Assembly: GCA_023436885.1 (NCBI GenBank) | Contig: JAEZHI010000004.1 | Span: 124,001 to 188,000 of the forward strand | Direction: 5' to 3' | DNA from: Pseudomonadota bacterium | Lineage (GTDB): Bacteria; Pseudomonadota; Alphaproteobacteria; Rhizobiales; Pleomorphomonadaceae | Length of the DNA: 64,000 nt | Shown here: one piece after another, positions 10,265-17,872 of the stretch | Layout of the letters: every line of letters starts with the position of its first letter | How positions within the stretch are numbered: the first letter of the stretch is position 1 | Notes under the pieces: generated by a model | What the model was told of the DNA's origin: nothing | The model's input: only the letters and a program-made list of their open reading frames with translations | Database searches by the model: none | Made by a program: the position numbers and the translations under genes

Positions 10265-11473
10265 ATGGGCGAACTGATCAACGTTTCGACGCTTTTGTTG
10301 GTGGGAGTGCTCGGCGGTGTGACGGCCGGCACGGCCTTAGCTTTCATTTGGCTGACCGAGAAACGCACCCCGGCCTTGGGCCTCTGGGCAGCGTCTCTTT
10401 GGCTCGGCGCAACGGCTTGCGGCTTTTACATGCTGCGGCCCGTGGTGCCGGATTGGACATCGGTGTTGTTCGGCAACGCCGTGTTGGCCTTCGGCTACGG
10501 TCTTATCTGGCTTGGCTTCCAGCTGTTCGAAGGTTGCAAGCCTGCGATCTGGAAGGCAGCCCTTGGCGCCATAGCATGGCTGCCCTTCCTTGCCGTCCCG
10601 TTCCTGCGCACTGAACCTGCCTTGCACGCTGCCTTGGCGGCGTCCGTGATGGCGATCTATTCCCTGGCGATCGCCTGGAAGCTGGTCCTGCGGCGTCGCA
10701 TTGAGCCTTTGCCTGCGCGGATGCCCACGGCAATCCTATTTGCGGCCCATGGCTCGCTTTATGCGTTTCGCGTGCCGCTTCTGTTGCTGCTTCCCGACTT
10801 CGGCTTTGAGGCGTCCTTTGATCAGTCGCCACTCTTCATCGTCGGGGTGATGGAAGCGCTGTTGTTTACTCTGTTCCTCGTGGTCGCCATGCTGACGCTC
10901 ATGGCTCAACGTGAAGCCCGCTTCCATCGGAAAGCCGCGAGCATTGATGCGCTCACTGGTCTGCCAAATCGACCAGCCTTCTTCAGAGAGGCCGATGCGT
11001 TGTTGCAGGGAGGCAGCGAACGCGGCGTATTGATGGTCTTCGACCTCGATCACTTCCACTTCGTCAACGATCGTTTTGGTCGCGATGAGGGGGACAGGGC
11101 ACTGCGAGCTTTTGCCCAGGTTCTACATCGCGAAGTTCGCCCCCCCGATATCGTTGCTCGTGTGGGTGACGAGGAGTTTGCCCTGTTCATGCCGTCCATC
11201 CGGCAGGACGTCGGCTTGTCAATCGCCGAATACCTTTGTCGCCGAACGGAAGAGCTGAGGCTGACGACCAAGGATGGTGAGCATGTTCCGCTGACCACCA
11301 GCGTCGGTGTCGCTGCCGTCGCCGATGTTGGTGCCGACATGGGCTCGCTCATGGCAGCTGCCGGCGCTGCACTCGCCGAAGCTAAGCGTATCGGTCGCAA
11401 CCGGTGCCGTGTCTACCGTGCCGCTTCCAAGACTCATGGCCGCATGCTCGATGATTGGCTGAAGGCCAGCTGA
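10265..11473 (+). CDS. Membrane-bound GGDEF protein with degenerate active site but intact RxxD site
   Basis: A 402-residue paralogue of the GGDEF protein at 4914-6146, with the same plan: about six or seven membrane helices (8-212) and a C-terminal GGDEF domain (about 225-385). The active loop reads GDEEF at 301-305, so the second Gly of GG(D/E)EF is replaced by Asp, and the upstream FDLDHFHFVND has His where Lys is usual. The I-site RPPD at 292-295 is at the correct five-residue distance. From family knowledge, such proteins are often weak or inactive cyclases that may bind cyclic di-GMP as receptors; this is an inference. The ATG at 10265 is preferred over the GTG at 10253 because GGAGG lies at 10255-10259. 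Confidence 0.85.
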   Translation: MGELINVSTLLLVGVLGGVTAGTALAFIWLTEKRTPALGLWAASLWLGATACGFYMLRPVVPDWTSVLFGNAVLAFGYGLIWLGFQLFEGCKPAIWKAALGAIAWLPFLAVPFLRTEPALHAALAASVMAIYSLAIAWKLVLRRRIEPLPARMPTAILFAAHGSLYAFRVPLLLLLPDFGFEASFDQSPLFIVGVMEALLFTLFLVVAMLTLMAQREARFHRKAASIDALTGLPNRPAFFREADALLQGGSERGVLMVFDLDHFHFVNDRFGRDEGDRALRAFAQVLHREVRPPDIVARVGDEEFALFMPSIRQDVGLSIAEYLCRRTEELRLTTKDGEHVPLTTSVGVAAVADVGADMGSLMAAAGAALAEAKRIGRNRCRVYRAASKTHGRMLDDWLKAS

Positions 11474-11488
11474 GGCAGTTTGTCGCGC

Positions 11489-12562
11489 TCAGGCTGGGGC
11501 GATGGTGCTTTTGGGCCTGATGGCCATGGTGCCGAGCAGCATCGTCACATAGATTACGATGGCCGCGATGGTCAGCCATGCGGGGCAGTGAAGTCTTTCG
11601 GTCGCCTCCAGGGCATCAAATGTGATGCGTAGTCCTATCGCGAGCTGCAGCAAAGCGGCCGGGGCGTAGAGGATTGGCACGTAGCGCACTGGCGCCCCTG
11701 TGACGGCCGGCAGGATGATGGGAGCGTGGGCGAAAACCATAGAGAGAATGAAGCCGACCGCGATCGCATGGATGGCCGCGTCGTGACCATAGACCGTCTC
11801 TGCTGGCGGAAGCAGGGAGAGGCTGGCGGCTGCGACAATCAGCCAGCCGTAGCCGCAGATCAGCATGAGGGCGGAAAAGCGCGCAAAGCCACGGTTCCGA
11901 ACGGTGCGTAACGCAATGTCTTCCCGAAGCAGCCAGAGTGCGATACCCGCAAGCGCCACGGAGAGCAGTACCGAGCCGTTCCACGGCTGGCCGAGCGCGA
12001 GTGCCAGAGCAAACAGCGCAACGAGGATGACAAGAAGCCCTCGTGAAGCGAATGTTGGTTTCAAAAGCCGCGACAGCTCGATCCGCTCGGCGACCACCGT
12101 CAGGATGAGAAATCCTAGCCAGACATAGCCAACTTCTGGCAAGGTGCGGCCCGACATCCAGAACAGTGTTCCAAGCGGCCACAATGCAGACGCGGCGGTC
12201 ATCAGCCCGGTGAACAGCGTCGGCAGCTTCCGGGCCGCCATTCCGGTTATCAGCGTCAAACCCAGACCTGCCGCAAGGAACAACGGCGCCGTCGCCTCGG
12301 CGTAGCCGGAAAGCAGGAGGATGGCGCCGGCAGCTGAAAGTGCGGGGGCCAGCAGCGCGGCGATGCGCCCGTCCGCCACGGCTCGCTCCAAAGATATGAG
12401 CGTACCAAAGAAGCCTGAGGCCATGATCGCGCCGTGCATGTCCGCCGTGTCGCCGATAGCGGGAACGACACCCAGACGGGCAAGGCCACCTGCAAGACCT
12501 GCCACCAGTGACGCTGCCGCAGTCACGGCAAGGACAATGCGGAGAGACGGTGTGAACTTCAT
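11489..12562 (-). CDS. NnrS-like polytopic membrane protein
   Basis: A 357-residue, strongly hydrophobic protein with about twelve predicted helices. Conserved-looking polar residues sit inside the membrane: DMHGAIMASGFFGTLISLER near the start and GHDAAIHAIAVGFILSMVF followed by AHAPIILPAV towards the C-terminus, with several His residues that could bind haem or metal. This pattern resembles the NnrS family of haem-copper membrane proteins linked to nitric oxide stress, though it is not a textbook member. It ends the operon formed with the DUF59 and DUF2249 genes (48 bases after the DUF59 stop); those families often accompany NnrS-like proteins near denitrification genes. No nir, nor or nos gene is present in this window. 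Confidence 0.6.
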   Translation of the reverse strand: MKFTPSLRIVLAVTAAASLVAGLAGGLARLGVVPAIGDTADMHGAIMASGFFGTLISLERAVADGRIAALLAPALSAAGAILLLSGYAEATAPLFLAAGLGLTLITGMAARKLPTLFTGLMTAASALWPLGTLFWMSGRTLPEVGYVWLGFLILTVVAERIELSRLLKPTFASRGLLVILVALFALALALGQPWNGSVLLSVALAGIALWLLREDIALRTVRNRGFARFSALMLICGYGWLIVAAASLSLLPPAETVYGHDAAIHAIAVGFILSMVFAHAPIILPAVTGAPVRYVPILYAPAALLQLAIGLRITFDALEATERLHCPAWLTIAAIVIYVTMLLGTMAIRPKSTIAPA

Positions 12563-12610
12563 GGCAACGCTCCACGGAATGCTTGAACAGCGGCGGGGCT
12601 CTGTTCTTTC

Positions 12611-12961
12611 TCAGCGGCTGAACAAGCCGCTCGCAAATTTGGAAACCGCAGCCTCAAAACGCGATGGCTGGCGCTCGAAACGAGATCGGACGGTGGGGGC
12701 CGCAAGTTCGGGTGACCAGATGGCTGCCTTGTCGATTGTGATTTCGACCGCCCAGCGAGCGCCAATGGCCTGCTCGACAGCTGCACGGGCATTCTCGCCG
12801 ATCAAGCTGCCCAGTGGGCAGGTTGGCGTGGTCATCATGAGTTCGATGCGAACTGACTGCTCCGCGATGTCGAGGCGGCGCACGAGACCCAAGGCGACAA
12901 TATCGATACCTAGCTCGGGATCATCGACGGTTGCGAGGGCGGCAAGGATCCTGTTTCTCAT
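12611..12961 (-). CDS. DUF59/MIP18-family protein (iron-sulfur assembly related)
   Basis: A 116-residue protein whose first 80 residues form a MIP18/PaaD-like DUF59 domain: it opens with ILAALATVDDPELGIDIVALGLV and carries the conserved Cys in TPTCPLG near residue 47. Members such as SufT, PaaD and CIA2 help build or deliver Fe-S clusters. The C-terminal 35 residues are an extra amphipathic tail. A strong AGGAGAT ribosome binding site precedes the ATG. It lies 4 bases after the DUF2249 gene stop and upstream of the NnrS-like gene, so it probably works with them, perhaps repairing or building an Fe-S centre damaged by nitric oxide; that is an inference. Confidence 0.8.
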   Translation of the reverse strand: MRNRILAALATVDDPELGIDIVALGLVRRLDIAEQSVRIELMMTTPTCPLGSLIGENARAAVEQAIGARWAVEITIDKAAIWSPELAAPTVRSRFERQPSRFEAAVSKFASGLFSR

Positions 12962-12965
12962 GATC

Positions 12966-13211
12966 TTATCTCCTGGTCAGGCGGATCCGCCAGACTTCCG
13001 GCCCTTCTTCGAGGTAGTCCCAACCAAAGCCGACCAGAGTGCGTTCCTCGAAGTGTTGACGGAGCGGAACCGGATCGAAGCTGTTGACGATTTCTATTGC
13101 CTGGCCCGGCTCAAGCGCGTCGAAGCTCTCGATGATGGTGGCGCGACGCAGCTCGCATGGCAGACGGCGCACATCGAGCACGTTCACAGGGGCGATCGTA
13201 TCAAGCGGCAT
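12966..13211 (-). CDS. DUF2249 (TusA-like) small protein
   Basis: An 81-residue cytoplasmic protein of the DUF2249 family. The sequence has the TusA-like layout: a first strand VNVLDVRRLPC with one conserved Cys near residue 18, a helix (RRATIIESFDALEPGQAI), and a two-strand end with the family-typical GWDYLEEGPEVWRIRL. TusA proteins carry sulfur as a persulfide; the DUF2249 function is not established. GGAGAG lies just upstream of the ATG. It is the first gene of the operon with the DUF59 and NnrS-like genes. Confidence 0.8.
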   Translation of the reverse strand: MPLDTIAPVNVLDVRRLPCELRRATIIESFDALEPGQAIEIVNSFDPVPLRQHFEERTLVGFGWDYLEEGPEVWRIRLTRR

Positions 13212-13298
13212 CGTTAGGCTCTCCGTTGTTCGATGATCGGAGATTAGCCCTCTCGCCTGTGGGGCTCGTTGTTGCGCCGCAAACTCCAGAAATGTAAA

Positions 13299-13320
13299 AC
13301 GGCGCCCCGAAGGGCGCCGT
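13299..13320 (-). terminator. Rho-independent terminator of fucO
   Basis: On the minus strand a perfect 9-bp stem ACGGCGCCC / GGGCGCCGT closes a TTCG tetraloop and is followed by a run of four T. It lies 30 bases after the fucO stop, so it ends the fucO transcript and separates it from the DUF2249 operon. Confidence 0.85.
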
Positions 13321-13349
13321 GTTGAAGTGGAGCGATGCTTGCAAACGGC

Positions 13350-14501
13350 TCAGAGGATCGAGCGATAGAGCGCTTCGATTTCCGCGATGTTGGTGTCGCG
13401 TGGATTGCCGCCCGTGCAGACGTCGGCAAAGGCTGCCTTCGCGAGCGCCGGGATATCGTCGGCCTTGACGCCGACTTCCGAGAGCTTGGCGGGAATGCCG
13501 ACATCGGTGGAGAGCTTCTGAACCGCTGCCACGGCCGCCTTGCGGGCCTCGGCGATCGGCATGGCCTCGGTGCCCGTGACGCCGAGCGCCGCGGCGATGG
13601 CCCGATACTTTTCGCCGGTAAAGTCGGCGTTGTAGGCCATCAGCGTCGGCAGCAGAACTGCGTTGGCGACGCCGTGCGGCGTATTATAGAAGGCGCCAAG
13701 CGGATGCGCCATGCCGTGCACCAGGCCGAGACCGACGTTGGAAAAGCCCATGCCAGCCACATACTGGCCGAGCGCCATTTCCTCGACACCTCTGGGGTCG
13801 CCAGCGCAGGACGCGCGCAGCGAACGGCCGATGATCTCGATCGCCTTGATGTGCAGGGCGTCAGAGAGTTCCCACGCGCCCTTGGTGATGTAGCCTTCGA
13901 TGGCGTGGGTAAGCGCATCCATGCCGGTCGCGGCCTTGAGCGGAGTCGGCATGGTGGCCATCAGCTCGCTGTCGATGATGGCGACCAGGGGAATGTCATG
14001 CGGGTCGATGCAGACGAACTTCCGGCGCTTCTCTTCGTCCGTGATGACATAGTTGATGGTCACCTCGGCGGCAGTGCCTGCTGTCGTGGCAAGCGCGATG
14101 ATCGGCACCGACGGCTTCTTGGTGGGCGCGAATCCTTCCAGGCTGCGCACGTCGGAAAATTCCGGATTGTTGGTGATGATGCCGATCGCCTTGGCGGTAT
14201 CCTGTGGCGAACCGCCCCCTATGGCGATGAGATAATCGGCTTTGGCCTTGGAGAAGGCTGCGACGCCTTCCTTGACGATGCTAATGGTCGGGTTGGGCAT
14301 GACCTTGTCGAACAGCTCGTAGGCGAGGCCCGCGGCATCCAGTAGGCTCGTCACCTTGGCAACTGTTCCTGCCTTGACCAGCACCGCGTCGGTCACGACC
14401 AGCGCCTTCTTGTAGCCGCGACGCTTCACCTCGCCCACCACCTCGGCCCGGGCGCCGGCGCCGAAGTAGGACGTCTCGTTGAGAATCATGCGATGGGACA
14501 T
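13350..14501 (-). CDS. fucO: Lactaldehyde reductase / 1,2-propanediol oxidoreductase, iron-dependent (FucO)
   Basis: A 383-residue group III iron-containing alcohol dehydrogenase that interconverts L-lactaldehyde and 1,2-propanediol with NAD(H); related enzymes also act on glycolaldehyde/ethylene glycol. Recognition rests on near-verbatim agreement with enterobacterial FucO, for example MILNET near the N-terminus, YLIAIGGGSPQDT, TTAGTAAEVTINYVITDEEK and GQYVAGMGFSNVGLGLVHGM. Metal ligands are visible: Asp and His in GMDALTHAIEGY, then His in VHGMAHPLGA and NTPHG. The start at 14501 has AGGAGG just upstream and matches FucO length. No other fucose or rhamnose genes are nearby, so the aldehyde source is unknown; transfer or a glycol role are both possible. 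Confidence 0.92.
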   Translation of the reverse strand: MSHRMILNETSYFGAGARAEVVGEVKRRGYKKALVVTDAVLVKAGTVAKVTSLLDAAGLAYELFDKVMPNPTISIVKEGVAAFSKAKADYLIAIGGGSPQDTAKAIGIITNNPEFSDVRSLEGFAPTKKPSVPIIALATTAGTAAEVTINYVITDEEKRRKFVCIDPHDIPLVAIIDSELMATMPTPLKAATGMDALTHAIEGYITKGAWELSDALHIKAIEIIGRSLRASCAGDPRGVEEMALGQYVAGMGFSNVGLGLVHGMAHPLGAFYNTPHGVANAVLLPTLMAYNADFTGEKYRAIAAALGVTGTEAMPIAEARKAAVAAVQKLSTDVGIPAKLSEVGVKADDIPALAKAAFADVCTGGNPRDTNIAEIEALYRSIL

Positions 14502-14804
14502 GCTGTTTCCTCCTGAGGCCGGTTTCCCCGGCGCGTCGATGGCTGCGGCGCAGTCAGGCGGGCTCAATTGCCAAGCAAAAATGACGCGCACGAATGCTGT
14601 GCAACGTTCGTTCATGCCGCTTCGCAAACTGAAAAGCCGCCCGATGGCTGAACCATATTGAAAATTATTGGCTCGCAGAGGCGCTCACAACCTCGCACGA
14701 ACCCCTATTATTTGATCGATAATGATTGAAATTGCGAAATACACTGAAAAGCCGACAATAGAGCTCAACAAAAGCGATCTGAGTAGTCGCTTCTTGGTGT
14801 TCGC
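14502..14804. other. Intergenic region between fucO and an MFS gene; no gene seen
   Basis: About 300 bases holding the upstream region of fucO. The part from 14650 to 14770 is AT-rich and includes ATTAT and ATAAT 5-bp arms at 14707-14723 around a TGATCG core, which could be a weak operator, but nothing is firm. I see no gene. Confidence 0.4.
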
Positions 14805-16109
14805 TCAGTCGAGCGCTAGCTGGCGGGTTTCCGTGTCGATGCAAGACGCAGCCACTGCGGCCAAAATCAGCAAGATGGCGAACAAAGCAACGGCCGCCCC
14901 AAAACTCCAGGCGATCAGGAAAGATAACAGCGATGGGGCCAGAAGGCCGCCGAGCCGTGCTATGGCGCCGGCGGCGCCCATACCGCTCGCTCTCGAAGCC
15001 GTTGGATAAAGTTCAGGAGTATAGGCGTAGAGCGCGCCCCACGTTCCGAGCAGGGCAAAGCTCATGAGAAGAATGGCAGCACCCACAAGGGCCGCGTTGC
15101 CCGCTACGACGAACAGGGCGCAGCCGGCGGCCGACAACAGCAAGAAGCCAATCAGAGTCTTTCGGCGCCCCACCTGCTCAACGCCCCAGGCAGCCAGGGC
15201 ATAGCCGGGAAGCTGGGCCAGTGCGACGACGACGAGAAAGCCATAACCGCGCACAAAGCCGAATCCCTCGCCGGCGAGACGCGCTGGCATCCAGGTGAAG
15301 ACTCCGTAGTAGCTCAGCGACACCAGAAACCAGATCGCCAACATCAGGAGTGTCCGATCTTTAAGTTCCGGCGACAGCAAGCGGACATTTTGCAAAGGCT
15401 CGCTTACGGCGAGTGGTTCGGACAGCGGAGCCTTTCCGTTGGCACGCAAAACGCGATCCAGGACAGCGCGCGCTTCGGCGTCTTGACCATGGCGAAGAAG
15501 ATAAAGCGGCGACTCCGGCACGACCAAGCGCAGCCAGAAGCCGATCACTGCGGGAATGGCCGTGACCAGGAATATGATGCGCCACGCATCGGAAATCCCC
15601 GCCGAGGCGGTCGCCCAAGCAGCAAGAGCCACCACGACGGTACCGACCGCCCAGAAAGCTTCAAGCATCACGAGCCAGCGTCCGCGCCGATTCGAAGGCA
15701 GGAACTCCGCCATCATGGCGTAGTCCACGGGCAGAGTGCCGCCCACGGCGGCGCCGGTAAGAAAACGAGCAATCAGGAGCAGGGGAAAGCTGGGGGCGAA
15801 CACCGAGGCAAGACCGAAGATGCCGTCGCAAGCTACCGTGACCAGCAATACGCGACGACGACCAATACGATCGGCAATCCGGCCAAACAGTGCCGCACCG
15901 ATCATCATGCCGAAGAAAAAGAGTGTCCCAGTCTGTAGAGCCTGTGGCACCGTCAGCCCAAAGCTCGTCGCGATAGATGGGGCTGTGAAACCGACAGCGA
16001 GGACCTGCATGGCATCAGCAGCCCAAACGAGGCCGAAAATCCCCAGAAGGCGCCGCTGAAACGGCCCGGTACCGGCTTGGTCCAGTGCAGCATCGATGGC
16101 TATTGGCAT
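14805..16109 (-). CDS. MFS transporter, aromatic-acid/sugar porter-like group
   Basis: A 434-residue, 12-helix major facilitator protein. The N-terminal WAADAMQVLAVGFTAPSIAT (Asp in helix 1), the loop GRIADRIGRRRVLL, FLTGAAVGGTLPVDYAMMAEF in helix 4, and PESPLYLLRHGQ before the central loop are the marks of the AAHS/SV2-type sugar-porter branch that imports aromatic acids, nicotinate or similar organic acids. The central loop between helices 6 and 7 is short. Substrate cannot be fixed. It is a single gene on the minus strand, upstream of fucO in the same direction but 300 bases away. Confidence 0.78.
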   Translation of the reverse strand: MPIAIDAALDQAGTGPFQRRLLGIFGLVWAADAMQVLAVGFTAPSIATSFGLTVPQALQTGTLFFFGMMIGAALFGRIADRIGRRRVLLVTVACDGIFGLASVFAPSFPLLLIARFLTGAAVGGTLPVDYAMMAEFLPSNRRGRWLVMLEAFWAVGTVVVALAAWATASAGISDAWRIIFLVTAIPAVIGFWLRLVVPESPLYLLRHGQDAEARAVLDRVLRANGKAPLSEPLAVSEPLQNVRLLSPELKDRTLLMLAIWFLVSLSYYGVFTWMPARLAGEGFGFVRGYGFLVVVALAQLPGYALAAWGVEQVGRRKTLIGFLLLSAAGCALFVVAGNAALVGAAILLMSFALLGTWGALYAYTPELYPTASRASGMGAAGAIARLGGLLAPSLLSFLIAWSFGAAVALFAILLILAAVAASCIDTETRQLALD

Positions 16110-16243
16110 GTCGGCACCTCAACTCGGCGAACGGAACGTCAACGTCATAGACCAAAGTCGCAGAGGTGGAAACGAACGCTTAACCGAAAGAGCAGATTTC
16201 GTTGGCGACTACGTGTGAACCCGACATCGGGATCATCCTGACC

Positions 16244-16273
16244 ATGACTAATACTAAAGTCGTATGCTATAAG
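16244..16273 (+). promoter_or_regulatory. Putative sigma70-type promoter for a short transcription unit
   Basis: ATGACT at 16244-16249 (4 of 6 matches to TTGACA) and TATAAG at 16268-16273 (5 of 6 matches to TATAAT) are separated by 18 bases. The predicted start near 16280 precedes the small frame at 16312 and the terminator at 16463-16487, giving a transcript of about 205 bases. Confidence 0.5.
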
Positions 16274-16311
16274 GATGGCCAAGATAAATGGACCATCGAG
16301 GCAAAAGCATC

Positions 16312-16464
16312 ATGAGCGATTTGTCAGAGGGCGCCGTGAAGTGCCCGTTCATTCGCTGTCGGCACCCTGTGCCACGTTCGTGGAATGAGGGATGCGCGTC
16401 GAGCTGCTTCCTCCTGCGTAAGGAACGTCACAGGATTACTGTCCGGCACACCTACGATTTCTAA
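16312..16464 (+). CDS. Candidate small Cys-containing protein of 50 residues (or untranslated small RNA)
   Basis: I do not recognise this product. The frame opens with ATG at 16312, CGAGG about ten bases upstream, and encodes a basic 50-residue peptide with four Cys, CPFIRC then CASSC, spaced C-x4-C-x11-C-x3-C, which could bind metal or form disulfides. No signal peptide or membrane segment is visible. The TAA stop lies within the 5' arm of a strong terminator hairpin, and a promoter lies just upstream, so the unit is self-contained. The alternative is that the RNA itself is the product and the frame is chance; the tight fit between stop codon and terminator does not settle this. Confidence 0.4.
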   Translation: MSDLSEGAVKCPFIRCRHPVPRSWNEGCASSCFLLRKERHRITVRHTYDF

Positions 16465-16487
16465 GGAGGGGATTTCCCCTCCTTTTT
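16463..16487 (+). terminator. Strong rho-independent terminator of the short unit
   Basis: A perfect 9-bp stem AAGGAGGGG (16463-16471) / CCCCTCCTT (16476-16484) with an ATTT loop runs straight into a T tract (16483-16487). The last bases of the small frame stop codon form the base of the stem. Confidence 0.88.
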
Positions 16488-16987
16488 GTTAGGCGGACAT
16501 ATTTGTCGAAGAGTTGATGGTAGACGCTTGATCCCTGGGATACGTCGAGGTCGTCGGCGACGATCATTTCCCAAGTTCAGCTAATTACCGGGACGCGTTC
16601 ATCCTACAGCTATACCTTCGCTGGTGTACGCTCCACAGTCACCAGCATTGCTGACGACTAGGCAACAGACCGCCGGAAAGCGGAGGTCAGGGCTAAGGCG
16701 CGTCCGATTCCGAAGGAGCTCGTTTGGAAGGACGCCCGGGAGCAGACTTCCGCGGTGCGGCCAAAATCCGGCTCACGCGTGCAAGTGTACCTTGTCGGGA
16801 ATTTGCCAAATCGGGTGACGCACGGTGCGGTCTTTGACCAAGGTGCTAAAGCACTCTGCATCCACCCACCCTCAGATCGCCGACAACGCTATCGAAAGAC
16901 TCCTCGCCTGGATGGATGCGCAAACCACCCAAGGTTGACAGTCGAGCTGTAGCTCGCGACGCTAGCGCCGCCAATTAGGGGGCTGTT
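16488..16987. other. About 500 bases without a recognisable gene
   Basis: No frame here has a good start, ribosome binding site and recognisable product. Around 16854-16941 a plus-strand frame reads IADNAIERLLAWMDAQTTQG, which faintly recalls the C-terminal end of IS66-type transposases, but it is too short and unsupported by terminal repeats. The base pattern suggests decayed coding sequence. The last bases carry the AGGGGG ribosome binding site (16977-16982) of the next lipoprotein gene. Confidence 0.35.
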
Positions 16988-17368
16988 ATGCGTTTGTCTT
17001 TGCTTATCGTCGCTGCGTGCGTCACTCTTTCGGCCTGCGCGCCAAAACCACAGCTTTACGCAGAAAAGCTGGCAGCTGAAAACGATCCGAAATTCAATAG
17101 TCCGGAATGCCTGTCGATCCGCGAGAAGGCGCTGACCTACGACGACAAGACAGCGGAACGGGCGGTTACTGGACTAGCTTTGGGCCTGTTTCTTGGTCCG
17201 TTCGGTCTTCCGTTCGCCGTTGCGGGTGATGCTTCTCAGAACGAAGACCGTCGCGCCTTCGCGGCAGAAGTTCATCGCCGCTGTTCGTCGAAGCCCCTCC
17301 CGAAAGAGCTCGAGCCGTCCAAGAGCGATTCGAAGGGTAGCACCTCAGTGCAGTCTGGCGCAAAATAG
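16988..17368 (+). CDS. Small lipoprotein of unknown function with a glycine-rich segment
   Basis: A 126-residue envelope protein. It has a signal peptide with lipobox LSAC (Cys17), so it should be lipidated and anchored in the membrane. The mature part has a hydrophobic, Gly-rich stretch GLALGLFLGPFGLPFAVAGD (about 62-81) reminiscent of glycine-zipper segments, two Cys (in SPECLSI and RRCSSK) that could form a disulfide, and a Ser/Lys-rich tail. AGGGGG precedes the ATG. I do not recognise the family. It stands alone, between a gene-poor stretch and tRNA-Lys. Confidence 0.65.
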   Translation: MRLSLLIVAACVTLSACAPKPQLYAEKLAAENDPKFNSPECLSIREKALTYDDKTAERAVTGLALGLFLGPFGLPFAVAGDASQNEDRRAFAAEVHRRCSSKPLPKELEPSKSDSKGSTSVQSGAK

Positions 17369-17492
17369 CGACAAGCAAATAAAAGAACGACTGGTCTCGC
17401 GTCAGATCCGTAAGGCCAGTCTCACAACCCGTTACAAGGTCTCATATTCCTGTCTCGGTTCTGCCTGTCGTCTTGGCGCCTATTGAAAAGGT

Positions 17493-17568
17493 TGGTGAGC
17501 GCGATGGGACTCGAACCCATGACCCCATGATTAAAAGTCACGTGCTCTACCAACTGAGCTACGCGCTC
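17493..17568 (-). tRNA. tRNA-Lys (anticodon UUU)
   Basis: Read on the minus strand, a 76-base cloverleaf: acceptor GAGCGCG pairs with CGCGCTC, discriminator A and encoded CCA; D arm GCTC...GAGC; anticodon stem CGTGA/TCATG with loop CTTTTAA giving anticodon UUU; variable loop; T arm ATGGG-TTCGAGT-CCCAT. A possible -10 box TATACT lies upstream (17604-17609 on the plus-strand numbering), but I found no good -35. Confidence 0.97.
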
Positions 17569-17872
17569 CCACCTTGATCGCAGCGGCGAACCGCCTTCTG
17601 CCGAGTATATCCCGCAAGCGGGGGCGGCGCGAACGGGCTTTCACATACTCGACTGGAACCGGTATGGCAACCGAGGGCAGGGCGTTTTTCAAAATCCTTG
17701 CGTTACCACGCCGAGCTCTTCCTGTGTCTGGGAAAACACGACTTACTCATTCTATGCAGCGAGACCGGCCCCACCGAGCTTGAAGATGTTGCGGCCTTGA
17801 TTTGAATCGTTTTATCGTCTCCCAACTATCATACGGCTTTCTCAAGCGAGGCCGTCTTCTCCCTTAGATTCG
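17569..17872. other. Intergenic region between tRNA-Lys and an MFS gene; no gene seen
   Basis: About 300 bases with the upstream regions of the leftward tRNA and the rightward MFS gene. A TATCAT near 17828 could be a -10 box for the latter, without a well-spaced -35. Nothing else was seen. Confidence 0.4.

Noticed and set aside
16854..16941. Possible IS66 transposase C-terminal remnant
   Set aside because: Only about 20 residues of faint similarity, no terminal repeats, no target duplication and no other transposase parts nearby.
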